From assembly GCA_947644475.1 (NCBI GenBank), contig CANRZQ010000019.1, positions 1 to 19,363 of the forward strand: DNA of 19,363 nt. Direction: 5' to 3'. The number at the start of each line of letters is the position of its first letter. Position 1 is the stretch's first letter. Source of the DNA: an uncultured Muribaculaceae bacterium (lineage in GTDB: Bacteria; Bacteroidota; Bacteroidia; Bacteroidales; Muribaculaceae). The notes under the pieces were generated by a model, which was given only the letters and a program-made list of their open reading frames with translations, made no database searches and was not told the origin of the DNA. The translations under genes and the position numbers were made by a program. Positions 1 through 6,684 of the stretch are shown here, piece after piece.

Positions 1-2504
1 GCCTGGTAGATCACAGAGTAGAGACGGATCTGCACACCGTCGCGTTCGGCGGCGCGGTGGGCGGCAAGCGACGGACGCACCTGGAAGCCGATAATAACGG
101 CATCGGAAGCGGCGGCAAGCGTGACGTCGCTCTCGGATATTTCACCGACAGCCTTGTGGAGCACGTTCACCTGGATTTCTTCGGTGGAGAGTTTCAGCAG
201 CGAGTCGGAAAGAGCCTCTATGGAGCCGTCGACGTCGCCCTTGACGATGATATTGAGTTCCTGGAAGTTGCCGATGGCGCGGCGGCGGCCGATATCTTCA
301 AGCGTAAGAATCTTAGTGGTGCGCAGACCCTGCTCACGCTGCAGCTGCTCGCGCTTGGAGGCGATTTCACGGGCTTCCTGCTCGGAGTCGAGCACATTGA
401 ATGTGTCGCCGGCGGTGGGAGCGCCGTTAAGGCCGAGGATGAGGGCCGGAGTGGCGGGGCCTGCCTCCTTGATGCGTTGGTTGCGCTCGTTGAACATGGC
501 CTTTATCTTGCCGAAATGGTTGCCGGCAAGTATAATGTCACCCACGCGCAGGGTGCCGTTCTGCACAAGCACGGTGGCCACATAGCCGCGGCCCTTGTCG
601 AGCGACGACTCGATAATAGAGCCGGTGGCGTTGCGGTCGGGGTTGGCGCGGAGTTCGAGCATCTCGGCCTCGAGGAGCACCTTCTCCATGAGTTCTTTCA
701 CGCCGATGCCTTTTTTGGCGGATATGTCTTGCGACTGGTATTTTCCGCCCCAGTCCTCGACGAGATAGTTCATCGCGGCGAGTTCTTCCTTGATTTTCTC
801 GGGGTTGGCGTGCGGCTTGTCTATCTTGTTGATTGCAAATACGATGGGCACACCGGCGGCAGAGGCGTGGTTGATTGCCTCGACTGTCTGGGGCATCACG
901 GCATCGTCGGCAGCCACGATGATGATACAGAGGTCGGTCACTTTCGCACCGCGGGCACGCATGGCCGTGAAAGCCTCGTGGCCTGGGGTGTCGAGGAAGG
1001 TGATCTCGCGTCCGTCGTCGAGGCGCACGTTGTATGCGCCGATATGCTGGGTGATGCCGCCGGCCTCGCCTGCAATCACGTTGGCCGAGCGGATATAGTC
1101 GAGCAGCGATGTCTTGCCGTGGTCGACGTGGCCCATTACGGTCACAATCGGCGGACGAGCCTGGAGCTGGTCCTCGCTGTCTTCTTCCTGATGGATGGCG
1201 TCGGCCACCTCGGCCGACACATATTCGGTCTGGTATCCGAATTCCTCGGCCACGATATTGATGGTCTCGGCGTCGAGACGCTGGTTTATCGACACCATCA
1301 CGCCTATGTTCATGCAGGTGGCGATTACCTGGTTGATGGGCACATCCATCATTATGGCAAGGTCGTTGGCCGTTACAAATTCGGTGAGTTTGAGCACACG
1401 CGATTCTGCCATCTGCTCTTGTGCTGCCTCACGCTCACGCGAGGCTACAGCCTCACGTTTTTCCTTACGCCACTTGGCGCCGCGTTTGAGGCCTTTTTCC
1501 TTTGCGGTGAGACGTGCGAGCGTCTCTTTCACCTGCTTGGATACGTCTTCGTCGGACACTTCGGCATGCTGCGGGGCAGCGGCGCGGCGTTCGCGCTTGC
1601 TTCCGCCTTTGGGCTCGTGGCGGTCTGAGCCTTTGCCCTGATTGCCTCCGCGAGGCTGCTGCGATGCCTGCTGGCCTGCCTTTTCGATATCTACCTTTTC
1701 TTTTCCGGAGATGCGGCGGCGTTTCTTGCGGTCGCCTCCCTGGGCAGACTGGGCCTGGCCTTGCTGTGCGCCGGGCGCGCCCTGGCGGCGTTCGGCACGC
1801 TTCTCTTCTTTGGTTTTCTTTTTCGGGCGAGTCGACTGGTTGAGGGCGTCAAGGTCGATTTTGCCTACGATATTGAGGCTCACGTTTGTCTTCGGAGCAG
1901 GATTGGGCACAAAGATTTCATCTTCTTTGGCAGGTTCCTGGGCCGGAGCGGCTTCGGGAGCCTTGGCTGTTGTTTCGGCTTTGGGCTCGGGCTTTGCCTC
2001 GGGCTCGGGCTTCACTTCCGGCTTGGGTTCGGGCTTCGGCTCGGGCTTGGGCTCGACGGGGGCCGGCTTGGGTTCTTCTTTGGGCTTTGCCTCAGGCTCA
2101 GGCTTCACTTCCGGCTTGGGCTCGGGAGCCTTTTCCTCGGGAACGGGCTGGGGCTTGGGCGCAGGCTTGGGCACAACCGGGCGGTTGTGGGCGTCAAGGT
2201 CGATTTTACCGAGTATCTTGGGCTTGTTGGCCGGCTCGGTAGGGATATGCGTCACCTCGGGCTCGGCCACACGCTGGCGCGTTTCGTTCTTTGGGGGGTC
2301 GGCGACAGGACGCACGGGCGTCTGGGTGGGCCGGGAATTGTTGTCAGTGGGGAAGGCCTCGTTGAGCATCTTCACGGCTTCGTCTTCGATGCGTGAATTG
2401 GGATTCAGTTCAACTTCGATGCCTTTCGTGCGCAGAAACTCAACTATTTTGCTGAGCGGAAGGTTGAGGTCGCGCGCCACTTTGCTTATTTTAGTTTTCG
2501 CCAT
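1..2504 (-). CDS. infB: Translation initiation factor IF-2 (C-terminus cut by window edge)
   Basis: IF-2 is the GTPase that brings initiator fMet-tRNA to the 30S subunit and promotes 50S joining. The reading frame starts at the ATG at 2504 (N-terminus MAKTKISKVARDLNLPLSKI, an IF2_N helical domain) and runs open off the left edge, so about 834 residues are visible. By comparison with E. coli IF-2, roughly 115 C-terminal residues should be missing. Residues about 110-205 are a Lys-Pro-Glu rich linker. The G domain follows: G1 GHVDHGKT from residue 458, G3 DTPGH at 505-509, G4 NKID at 559-562. Linker and G-domain order is normal for the family. It is the third gene of rimP-nusA-infB, 107 nt after nusA. 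No Shine-Dalgarno site is seen before the start, as is usual in this phylum. Confidence 0.97.
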   Translation of the reverse strand, partial: MAKTKISKVARDLNLPLSKIVEFLRTKGIEVELNPNSRIEDEAVKMLNEAFPTDNNSRPTQTPVRPVADPPKNETRQRVAEPEVTHIPTEPANKPKILGKIDLDAHNRPVVPKPAPKPQPVPEEKAPEPKPEVKPEPEAKPKEEPKPAPVEPKPEPKPEPKPEVKPEPEAKPEPKAETTAKAPEAAPAQEPAKEDEIFVPNPAPKTNVSLNIVGKIDLDALNQSTRPKKKTKEEKRAERRQGAPGAQQGQAQSAQGGDRKKRRRISGKEKVDIEKAGQQASQQPRGGNQGKGSDRHEPKGGSKRERRAAAPQHAEVSDEDVSKQVKETLARLTAKEKGLKRGAKWRKEKREAVASREREAAQEQMAESRVLKLTEFVTANDLAIMMDVPINQVIATCMNIGVMVSINQRLDAETINIVAEEFGYQTEYVSAEVADAIHQEEDSEDQLQARPPIVTVMGHVDHGKTSLLDYIRSANVIAGEAGGITQHIGAYNVRLDDGREITFLDTPGHEAFTAMRARGAKVTDLCIIIVAADDAVMPQTVEAINHASAAGVPIVFAINKIDKPHANPEKIKEELAAMNYLVEDWGGKYQSQDISAKKGIGVKELMEKVLLEAEMLELRANPDRNATGSIIESSLDKGRGYVATVLVQNGTLRVGDIILAGNHFGKIKAMFNERNQRIKEAGPATPALILGLNGAPTAGDTFNVLDSEQEAREIASKREQLQREQGLRTTKILTLEDIGRRRAIGNFQELNIIVKGDVDGSIEALSDSLLKLSTEEIQVNVLHKAVGEISESDVTLAAASDAVIIGFQVRPSLAAHRAAERDGVQIRLYSVIYQ
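1989..2126 (-). repeat. In-frame direct repeat in the IF-2 linker
   Basis: Two 45-bp copies (1989-2033 and 2082-2126) differ at three positions and are offset by 93 bp, exactly 31 codons. Both encode the identical 15-residue block PEPKPEVKPEPEAKP (residues 127-141 and 158-172). All three differences are synonymous. This is a low-complexity region that can change length by recombination or slippage without breaking the frame. Confidence 0.85.
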
Positions 2505-2611
2505 ATATTGTTGTTGCCTCTTTTTCTAAGTGTTTGTTATGATTGTGTCTGTCTCGACGCGCCAAAAAAATCAGCGTAGAGGAGAGTTGTATGAGGGGAG
2601 CGTGGGGAGCC

Positions 2612-3862
2612 TCAATCCTCGAATTCGGCGCGGAGCACCTCGAGCAGATGGTCCACGGTGTCTTCTTCAAGGTCGGCCTTGTCGATGAGCACCTCGCGCG
2701 GGGTGTGGAGCACGGTCTGGGCGGTGACGCAGCCTATTTCCTTGATGGCGTCGATTACCCAGGCATCGATTTCGTTCTTGAATTCGTCGAGATAAATGTC
2801 TTCCTCGTAAACCTGCTCGGCATCGCGGTAAACGTCGATTTCAAAGCCGGTAAGCATCGAGGCGAGTTTTATGTTGGAGCCGTTGCGGCCGATAGCCATC
2901 GACACTTCTTCGGGGCGGAGGAACACCTCAGCCTCTTTCTTTTCCTCGTCGATGCGTATCGACGACACTTTTGCCGGAGCAAGGGCGCGCTGGATGAAGA
3001 GCGAGGGGTTGGATGTGTAGTTGATTACGTCGATGTTCTCGTTATGGAGTTCGCGGACAATGCCGTGGATACGCGAGCCTTTCACGCCCACGCATGCGCC
3101 CACGGGGTCGATGCGGTCGTCGAAACTCTCGACTGCCACCTTGGCACGCTCGCCCGGGATGCGGGCCACGGCGCGGATGGCAATAAGGCCGTCGTGGATT
3201 TCGGGCACCTCAATCTCGAAAAGGCGGCGCAGGAACTGCACCGAGGTGCGCGATACGGTGATTTTGGGGTTGCCTTCGTTGTCGACACGCTCCACTACGG
3301 CGCGCACGGTCTCGCCCTTGCGGAAGAAGTCGCCGGGGATGGCCTGCGACTTGGGCAGGATGAGTTCGTTCTTGTCATCGTCGAGCAGGAGGGTCTCTTT
3401 CGACCATGTCTGGTAAACCTCGCCGGACACAAGGTCGCCTTCGAGTTCCTTAAACTTGGCGAATATGGCCTCTTTCTGCAAGTCGAGAATTTTCGACTGG
3501 AGAGTCTGGCGAAGGTTGAGGATGGCACGACGGCCGAAATCGGCGAACACAATCTCGCGGATGTATTCCTCGCCTACTTCCGCGTCGGGGTCGTCGGCCT
3601 GGGCCTCGGAAAGGGATATCTCGAGGCGCGGGTTTTCCACCTCGCCGTCGGGAACCACTTGCAGTTTCTGGAATATCTGCACGGCTCCTTCGTCGGGGTT
3701 GAGGATTACGTCGAGGTTCTCGTCGGTGCCGAGCATGTTGGCAAGCACTTTGCGGAATGATTCTTCAAGGACGTTGATCATCGTGGCCTTGTCGATGTTT
3801 TTGAGTTCCTTGAACTCTGCAAACTGCTCTACCATGTTTGGTGTTTGTTCTTTGCGTGCCAT
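2612..3862 (-). CDS. nusA: Transcription termination/antitermination factor NusA
   Basis: NusA binds RNA polymerase and nascent RNA and modulates pausing, termination and antitermination. The 416-residue protein has the usual order: an N-terminal polymerase-binding domain (about 1-130, including the conserved EFGRR-like segment FADFGRRAILNLRQ), an S1 domain (about 140-205), then two KH domains with their GxxG loops at GVKG 259-262 and GRNG 325-328. A short C-terminal helical segment (about 355-416) ends in acidic residues; the longer E. coli-type acidic repeats are absent, as in other Bacteroidetes. The start MARKEQ is preferred over the internal Met10 because family members begin with the same charged stretch. 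It lies between rimP (65 nt upstream) and infB, and is presumably co-transcribed with both. Confidence 0.98.
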   Translation of the reverse strand: MARKEQTPNMVEQFAEFKELKNIDKATMINVLEESFRKVLANMLGTDENLDVILNPDEGAVQIFQKLQVVPDGEVENPRLEISLSEAQADDPDAEVGEEYIREIVFADFGRRAILNLRQTLQSKILDLQKEAIFAKFKELEGDLVSGEVYQTWSKETLLLDDDKNELILPKSQAIPGDFFRKGETVRAVVERVDNEGNPKITVSRTSVQFLRRLFEIEVPEIHDGLIAIRAVARIPGERAKVAVESFDDRIDPVGACVGVKGSRIHGIVRELHNENIDVINYTSNPSLFIQRALAPAKVSSIRIDEEKKEAEVFLRPEEVSMAIGRNGSNIKLASMLTGFEIDVYRDAEQVYEEDIYLDEFKNEIDAWVIDAIKEIGCVTAQTVLHTPREVLIDKADLEEDTVDHLLEVLRAEFED

Positions 3863-3900
3863 TTATCTTGGTTTGTTTGTTATTTTCTAAAACTGAATTT

Positions 3901-3919
3901 CACAAGCCGGGGGCTTGTG
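3901..3919 (-). other. Hairpin between rimP and nusA
   Basis: CACAAGCC (3901-3908) and GGCTTGTG (3912-3919) form a perfect 8-bp stem with a three-base loop, starting 8 nt after the rimP stop codon. No T-run follows on either strand, so it is not a standard intrinsic terminator. An RNA-processing, stability or polarity element is possible; the function is inferred only. Confidence 0.5.
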
Positions 3920-3927
3920 TTCCCTCA

Positions 3928-4404
3928 TTATTTGAACTTGAACACGTGCTTCACCTGCTTGCAGTCGTCCATCTTGAAGTGCTCGGGAATATCCTGCACT
4001 GTCGGACGCTTTGCTCCCGGCTCTTTCACCTTGGTGGGCACCGATATGGTGAACGACGATGTGTCGCCGTCGACTCCGGTAAGCACTCCGGTGACCTTGC
4101 GGCCGTCTTTTGTGAGCACTTCCACTTCCTTGCCAAGATTCTTGGTGTATTGCTCCACCACCTTAAAAGGAGCGGTGATGCCGGCGGAGCCTACTTCAAG
4201 GGAATAGTCCTCCTCGTCGCGCGACGGCAGTTCCGCCTCTATCTTGCGGGTAATGTCGGCACAAGTGTCAAGGTCGACGCCGTCGGCCGAGTCTATTTCC
4301 ACTACTATGTCGTTATCCGGGCTTACCGTGATGTCTGTCACGAAAACACCCTTGCCTTTTATGGCGTCTTCTACCGCTGCGCGGAGTTTTGTCTTGTCGA
4401 TCAT
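3928..4404 (-). CDS. rimP: Ribosome maturation factor RimP
   Basis: RimP assists late assembly of the 30S subunit. The 158-residue length and the two-domain layout are normal: an N-terminal alpha/beta domain carrying the conserved LEVGSAGITAPF motif (about 84-95, the family LEVSSPGL-type segment), followed by a C-terminal SH3-like barrel (about 96-158). The ATG at 4404 follows a plausible promoter at 4472-4503 and a leader of roughly 60 nt. It is the first gene of the rimP-nusA-infB operon, a nearly universal bacterial arrangement, which supports the assignment. Confidence 0.95.
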   Translation of the reverse strand: MIDKTKLRAAVEDAIKGKGVFVTDITVSPDNDIVVEIDSADGVDLDTCADITRKIEAELPSRDEEDYSLEVGSAGITAPFKVVEQYTKNLGKEVEVLTKDGRKVTGVLTGVDGDTSSFTISVPTKVKEPGAKRPTVQDIPEHFKMDDCKQVKHVFKFK

Positions 4405-4430
4405 ATCGTTCTGTCGTCTTATAATAAAGA

Positions 4431-4455
4431 GGAGGAAGCCTGCCTGGCCTCCTCC
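4431..4455 (-). other. Hairpin in the rimP operon leader
   Basis: GGAGGA (4431-4436) pairs with TCCTCC (4450-4455). After one A-C mismatch, GCC (4438-4440) pairs with GGC (4446-4448), leaving a five-base loop. It falls in the predicted 5' untranslated leader, about 27 nt before the rimP start. One arm contains GGAGG, too far from the ATG to act as a ribosome-binding site. A role in leader stability or regulation is possible but unproven. Confidence 0.4.
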
Positions 4456-4471
4456 ATCTCTGAAGTTATTG

Positions 4472-4503
4472 CAAAATTAGTGTTTTTTTCCGCATTATGC
4501 AAC
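4472..4503 (-). promoter_or_regulatory. Promoter of the rimP-nusA-infB operon
   Basis: On the minus strand the -7 element is TAATTTTG (4479-4472), a full match to TAnnTTTG. A GTTG -33 element (4503-4500, one mismatch to TTTG) lies 20 nt upstream. Transcription should start near 4465, giving a leader of about 60 nt before rimP. Confidence 0.6.
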
Positions 4504-4611
4504 CTAAGCAGGATGCAAACGCTTATTTTTACAATTTTTCACGTAATTTACACACTAATTTAACAAAGTTTAACTTAGTTGTAATTTTTTATCTCTTCCC
4601 GGGTGCTCATG

Positions 4612-4887
4612 CTATTTTCGGCTGCGGCCCCTGTCGTTGTGCAACTTTATTGCGAAGATTATCACCGAGCATATAGTAGTTATGACATTGGTGATGACCA
4701 ACGGAATATTGCCAAGAAATATGCCCTGCACCACGAAAAATATGCTGCCAAGCCCAAGGGCAAGGAATGTGGGCATGGCTATGCCGTCGGTGTCGCGGGT
4801 GCGAATCGTGACAATAGCCTGAGGCAGATACCCGAGAATCATGCACAGGCTCGCCGTGTATCCCACTATCGTGATAAACAGATCCAT
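4612..4887 (-). CDS. SemiSWEET-type (PQ-loop) small transporter
   Basis: SemiSWEETs are three-helix proteins that dimerise to form a sugar-transport pore. This 91-residue protein has three hydrophobic segments (about 2-24, 38-58 and 62-83). The GYLPQ motif in helix 1 carries Pro22-Gln23, and TRDTDGIAMPTF follows, both typical of the family. The third helix contains NIPLVITN, with the conserved Asn near the substrate site. Size and motif order match bacterial SemiSWEETs. Substrate cannot be told from sequence. It lies 94 nt downstream of rubrerythrin on the same strand, across a tandem repeat; I see no clear promoter of its own. A short basic tail (NDRGRSRK) faces the cytoplasm or periplasm. 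Confidence 0.9.
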   Translation of the reverse strand: MDLFITIVGYTASLCMILGYLPQAIVTIRTRDTDGIAMPTFLALGLGSIFFVVQGIFLGNIPLVITNVITTICSVIIFAIKLHNDRGRSRK

Positions 4888-4911
4888 AAATATCTAATTA
4901 TCATTTAATTG

Positions 4912-4980
4912 CGCATCGTGCATCGTGCATTGTGCATTGTGCATCGTGCATCGTGCATTGTGCATCGCGGAAGTGCATCG
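4912..4980. repeat. Heptanucleotide tandem repeat, unit TGCAYCG/TGCATTG
   Basis: Eight consecutive 7-bp units occupy 4912-4967: the first reads CGCATCG, the rest TGCATCG or TGCATTG. After a six-base interruption one more TGCATCG unit lies at 4974-4980, immediately next to the rubrerythrin stop codon. The array fills most of the gap between rubrerythrin and the SemiSWEET start. Copy number could vary by slippage. The array is read as spurious short ORFs in several frames. Confidence 0.9.
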
Positions 4981-4981
4981 C

Positions 4982-5563
4982 TTAATAATTGTTGGCCTTG
5001 CGCTCGAACCAGCCTTGGTCCATGCCGCATACGGGGCAACGCTTGGGAGCCGATTTCGACTTCACGGTATAGCCACAGCGGCGGCACATCCATTCCACAG
5101 GCTCTTCCTGCGAGAATTCCTCGCCGTTCTGCACGCGCTCCATAAGCGCGATATAACGCTGTTCGTGCATCACCTCCACTTTGGCGATGAGTTTGTAAAG
5201 TTGCGCAATCTTGGGGAAGCCTTCTTCCTCGGCCACCTTGGCGAAGTTCTCGTAGAGGTCAGACCATTCCTCGCGCTCGCCGGCAGCGGCGGCGGCAAGG
5301 TTTTCAAGAGTGGTGCCCACCATTCCGGCCGGGTATCCGGCGGTAATCTCTACGGTGCCGCCTTCGAGAAGGGAGAAGAACTGCTTGGCGTGCGACAGTT
5401 CCTGCTCGGCAGTCTCCATGAACACGGCTGCAATCTGCTGGTAGCCTTCCTCGATAGCCTTCTGGGCAAAGAGAGTGTAGCGTGAACGTGCCTGGCTCTC
5501 GCCGGCGAACGATGCGAGCAGGTTGTGCTCAGTCCTGGTGCCTTTTATGCTTTTTGTTTCCAT
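4982..5563 (-). CDS. rbr: Rubrerythrin
   Basis: Rubrerythrin is a cytoplasmic non-haem diiron peroxidase that reduces hydrogen peroxide in anaerobes. The 193-residue protein has an N-terminal four-helix ferritin-like domain with the expected metal ligands: Glu22 in GESQAR, Glu55 and His58 in EQELSH, Glu96/Glu99 in GEREEW, Glu130 and His133 in VEVMHEQRY. A C-terminal rubredoxin-like domain carries Cys160/Cys163 (MCRRCGY) and Cys176/Cys179 (CPVCGMDQ) for an iron-tetracysteine site. All ligands are present, so it should be active. It is 68 nt downstream of the ECF sigma gene, with a -7 element of its own in that gap. It fits an oxidative-stress role in a strict anaerobe. Confidence 0.97.
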   Translation of the reverse strand: METKSIKGTRTEHNLLASFAGESQARSRYTLFAQKAIEEGYQQIAAVFMETAEQELSHAKQFFSLLEGGTVEITAGYPAGMVGTTLENLAAAAAGEREEWSDLYENFAKVAEEEGFPKIAQLYKLIAKVEVMHEQRYIALMERVQNGEEFSQEEPVEWMCRRCGYTVKSKSAPKRCPVCGMDQGWFERKANNY

Positions 5564-5604
5564 TTTGGATATATTTTTTAATGTTAATGATTCGATTATT
5601 AAAA

Positions 5605-5612
5605 CAAAAATA
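5605..5612 (-). promoter_or_regulatory. Promoter -7 element for rubrerythrin
   Basis: TATTTTTG on the minus strand matches TAnnTTTG fully, about 41 nt before the rubrerythrin start. No good -33 TTTG is found at the usual distance (that position falls at the end of the sigma gene), so the promoter may need an activator or be weak. Confidence 0.45.
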
Positions 5613-5631
5613 GCGTCGGTTTGTTCACCGC

Positions 5632-6141
5632 TCAGTCGTTGCGGTAGTCGGCGAAGCGCGCTTGCAGAATCTGGCGGGCTGCGTGGATGCGGCTCTTCAC
5701 CGTGCCAAGCGGAAGGTGCATCTCGTCGGCGATTTCCTGATACTTGTAGCCGGAGACGTGCATGGAGATGGGGATGCGCAGGTCGTCGGAAAGAGCGCCG
5801 ATGGCTTCCTGGATTTCATTCACGGTGTAGGAGCCTTCGGGGGCGTCGAGACCGGAATCCTGCGAGATATTCAGATGATAGAGATTGTCGGTGGTGTCGA
5901 CCACGGTGGCAGTGCGCACGCTCTTGCGATAATTGTTGATAAAGATATTGCGCATTATCGTGAAAACCCAACCCTTGAAGTTGGTGTTCTCGGCATACTT
6001 GTCCTGATTGTCGAGGGCCTTGAGGGTAGTGTCCTGAAGGAGATCGTAAGCATCGTCGCGGTTGGAGGTGAGCATGTATGCGAAATTAAGCATATTGTCT
6101 TGCAACGACATCAAATTGTTCTGGAATGTTTCGGCTCTCAT
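5632..6141 (-). CDS. ECF-type RNA polymerase sigma factor
   Basis: The protein is an extracytoplasmic-function sigma-70 factor of 169 residues when started at the ATG at 6141 (MRAETFQNNLMSLQDNMLNF). The frame is open 47 codons further upstream, but that stretch contains the promoter and lacks homology-like sequence, so I reject the longer form. Region 2 is seen in LTSNRDDAYDLLQDTTLKAL and FKGWVFTIMRNIFINNYRK; region 4 is the helix-turn-helix YQEIADEMHLPLGTVKSRIHAARQIL. It resembles the single-copy ECF sigma factor conserved across Bacteroidales. No anti-sigma gene is adjacent: rubrerythrin lies downstream and the upstream gene is divergent. Its target promoters are unknown. Confidence 0.94.
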   Translation of the reverse strand: MRAETFQNNLMSLQDNMLNFAYMLTSNRDDAYDLLQDTTLKALDNQDKYAENTNFKGWVFTIMRNIFINNYRKSVRTATVVDTTDNLYHLNISQDSGLDAPEGSYTVNEIQEAIGALSDDLRIPISMHVSGYKYQEIADEMHLPLGTVKSRIHAARQILQARFADYRND

Positions 6142-6190
6142 AATAGTTGAATTTTGGTTGATTAGTTGAAATTTGTTTTTGATTACGATG

Positions 6191-6223
6191 CAAAGATAGC
6201 GGCCGGAAAATTGCACGCCCAAT
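6191..6223 (-). promoter_or_regulatory. Promoter of the ECF sigma gene
   Basis: The -7 element TATCTTTG (6198-6191, minus strand) is a perfect match. A weak ATTG -33 element (6223-6220) lies 21 nt upstream. The predicted leader is about 45 nt. The position supports the start at 6141. Confidence 0.6.
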
Positions 6224-6311
6224 TTTTCCGCAACATTTTTCACGAACAATTTCACAAAAATTGCATTTTTACCACAACACACTAATTTTCAACACATTAC
6301 ACAACCACACA

Positions 6312-6334
6312 ATTGTTACACCCCCTGTAACAAT
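6312..6334. promoter_or_regulatory. 9-5-9 palindrome, candidate operator
   Basis: ATTGTTACA and TGTAACAAT are perfect inverted copies separated by CCCCC. The element sits about 115 bp upstream of the sigma promoter and about 270 bp upstream of the DPP-IV promoter. No T-run follows, so it looks like a dimeric regulator site rather than a terminator. The protein that would bind is unknown. Confidence 0.5.
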
Positions 6335-6410
6335 CCCCAATAATTACAAAATTGTGACAAAATCCGCCCCATTTTCACAACACAATGGCACAAGAGATTT
6401 ACGCTATTTT

Positions 6411-6475
6411 GCGTTAATGCCCACGAATGGGCCGTTAATTCTGATTGATGAACAATTAGCGACAATTAACGCTAA
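6411..6475. promoter_or_regulatory. Cluster of short repeats and palindromes in the divergent region
   Basis: CGTTAAT occurs directly repeated at 6412-6418 and 6433-6439 and inverted (ATTAACG) at 6465-6471. GCCCA-cgaa-TGGGC (6419-6432) is a 5-bp stem between the first two copies. TTAGCG (6456-6461) and CGCTAA (6470-6475) form another inverted pair. Another imperfect palindrome, CGCAA-A-TTGCG, lies at 6509-6519. The remaining 6200-6600 stretch is AT-rich without a credible gene; the 81-codon open frame there has no protein-like composition. Confidence 0.4.
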
Positions 6476-6578
6476 AACTCTTGTCCTTCCTGTTCTCCTG
6501 TCTTGAACCGCAAATTGCGAGGCCCGGCAGGGCGGGGTTGCCAAATATTACGGCTTTGCTTTCGTTTTTGGGGTTTTG

Positions 6579-6610
6579 CTTGGCTTTAAAGAAAAATTTG
6601 CATACCTTTG
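6579..6610 (+). promoter_or_regulatory. Promoter of the DPP-IV operon
   Basis: TACCTTTG (6603-6610) matches the -7 consensus fully, and CTTG (6579-6582, one mismatch) lies 20 nt upstream. Transcription should begin near 6617, giving a leader of about 68 nt before the DPP-IV start at 6685. Confidence 0.65.
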
Positions 6611-6647
6611 TGGAGTATTAACAAACATCGCCAAGTGTCTCGTAAAT

Positions 6648-6680
6648 ATGAACTTTTCGGCGATTGTTTCATTATATTAA
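6648..6680 (+). other. Possible 10-codon leader ORF before DPP-IV
   Basis: An ATG at 6648 opens a ten-codon frame (MNFSAIVSLY) that stops at 6680, four bases before the DPP-IV ATG. It lies inside the predicted leader transcript. It may be chance, or it may couple translation into the operon. Confidence 0.25.
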
Positions 6681-6684
6681 CTTG

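Noticed and set aside
57..2396. Long plus-strand open frames opposite infB
   Set aside because: They are antisense shadows of the minus-strand IF-2 gene, whose P-loop, DTPGH and NKID motifs are clear; the antisense translations have no family-like motifs.
2543..3760. A 405-codon plus-strand frame opposite nusA
   Set aside because: Shadow of NusA caused by GC-rich codon bias; its His/Val-rich translation matches no protein pattern.
4912..4980. CRISPR array
   Set aside because: Units are 7 bp and contiguous with no spacers and no cas genes nearby.
4909..5145. Short ORFs through the heptamer repeat, both strands
   Set aside because: A 7-bp unit is read in all frames and yields repetitive peptides; no evidence of translation.
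6142..6282. A 47-codon N-terminal extension of the ECF sigma factor
   Set aside because: It would cover the promoter and adds residues not found in ECF sigma factors; the ATG at 6141 gives the normal N-terminus.
6261..6506. An 81-codon plus-strand frame in the divergent region
   Set aside because: It lies in AT-rich DNA holding palindromes and promoters, with Asn/Thr/His-rich low-complexity translation and no promoter of its own.
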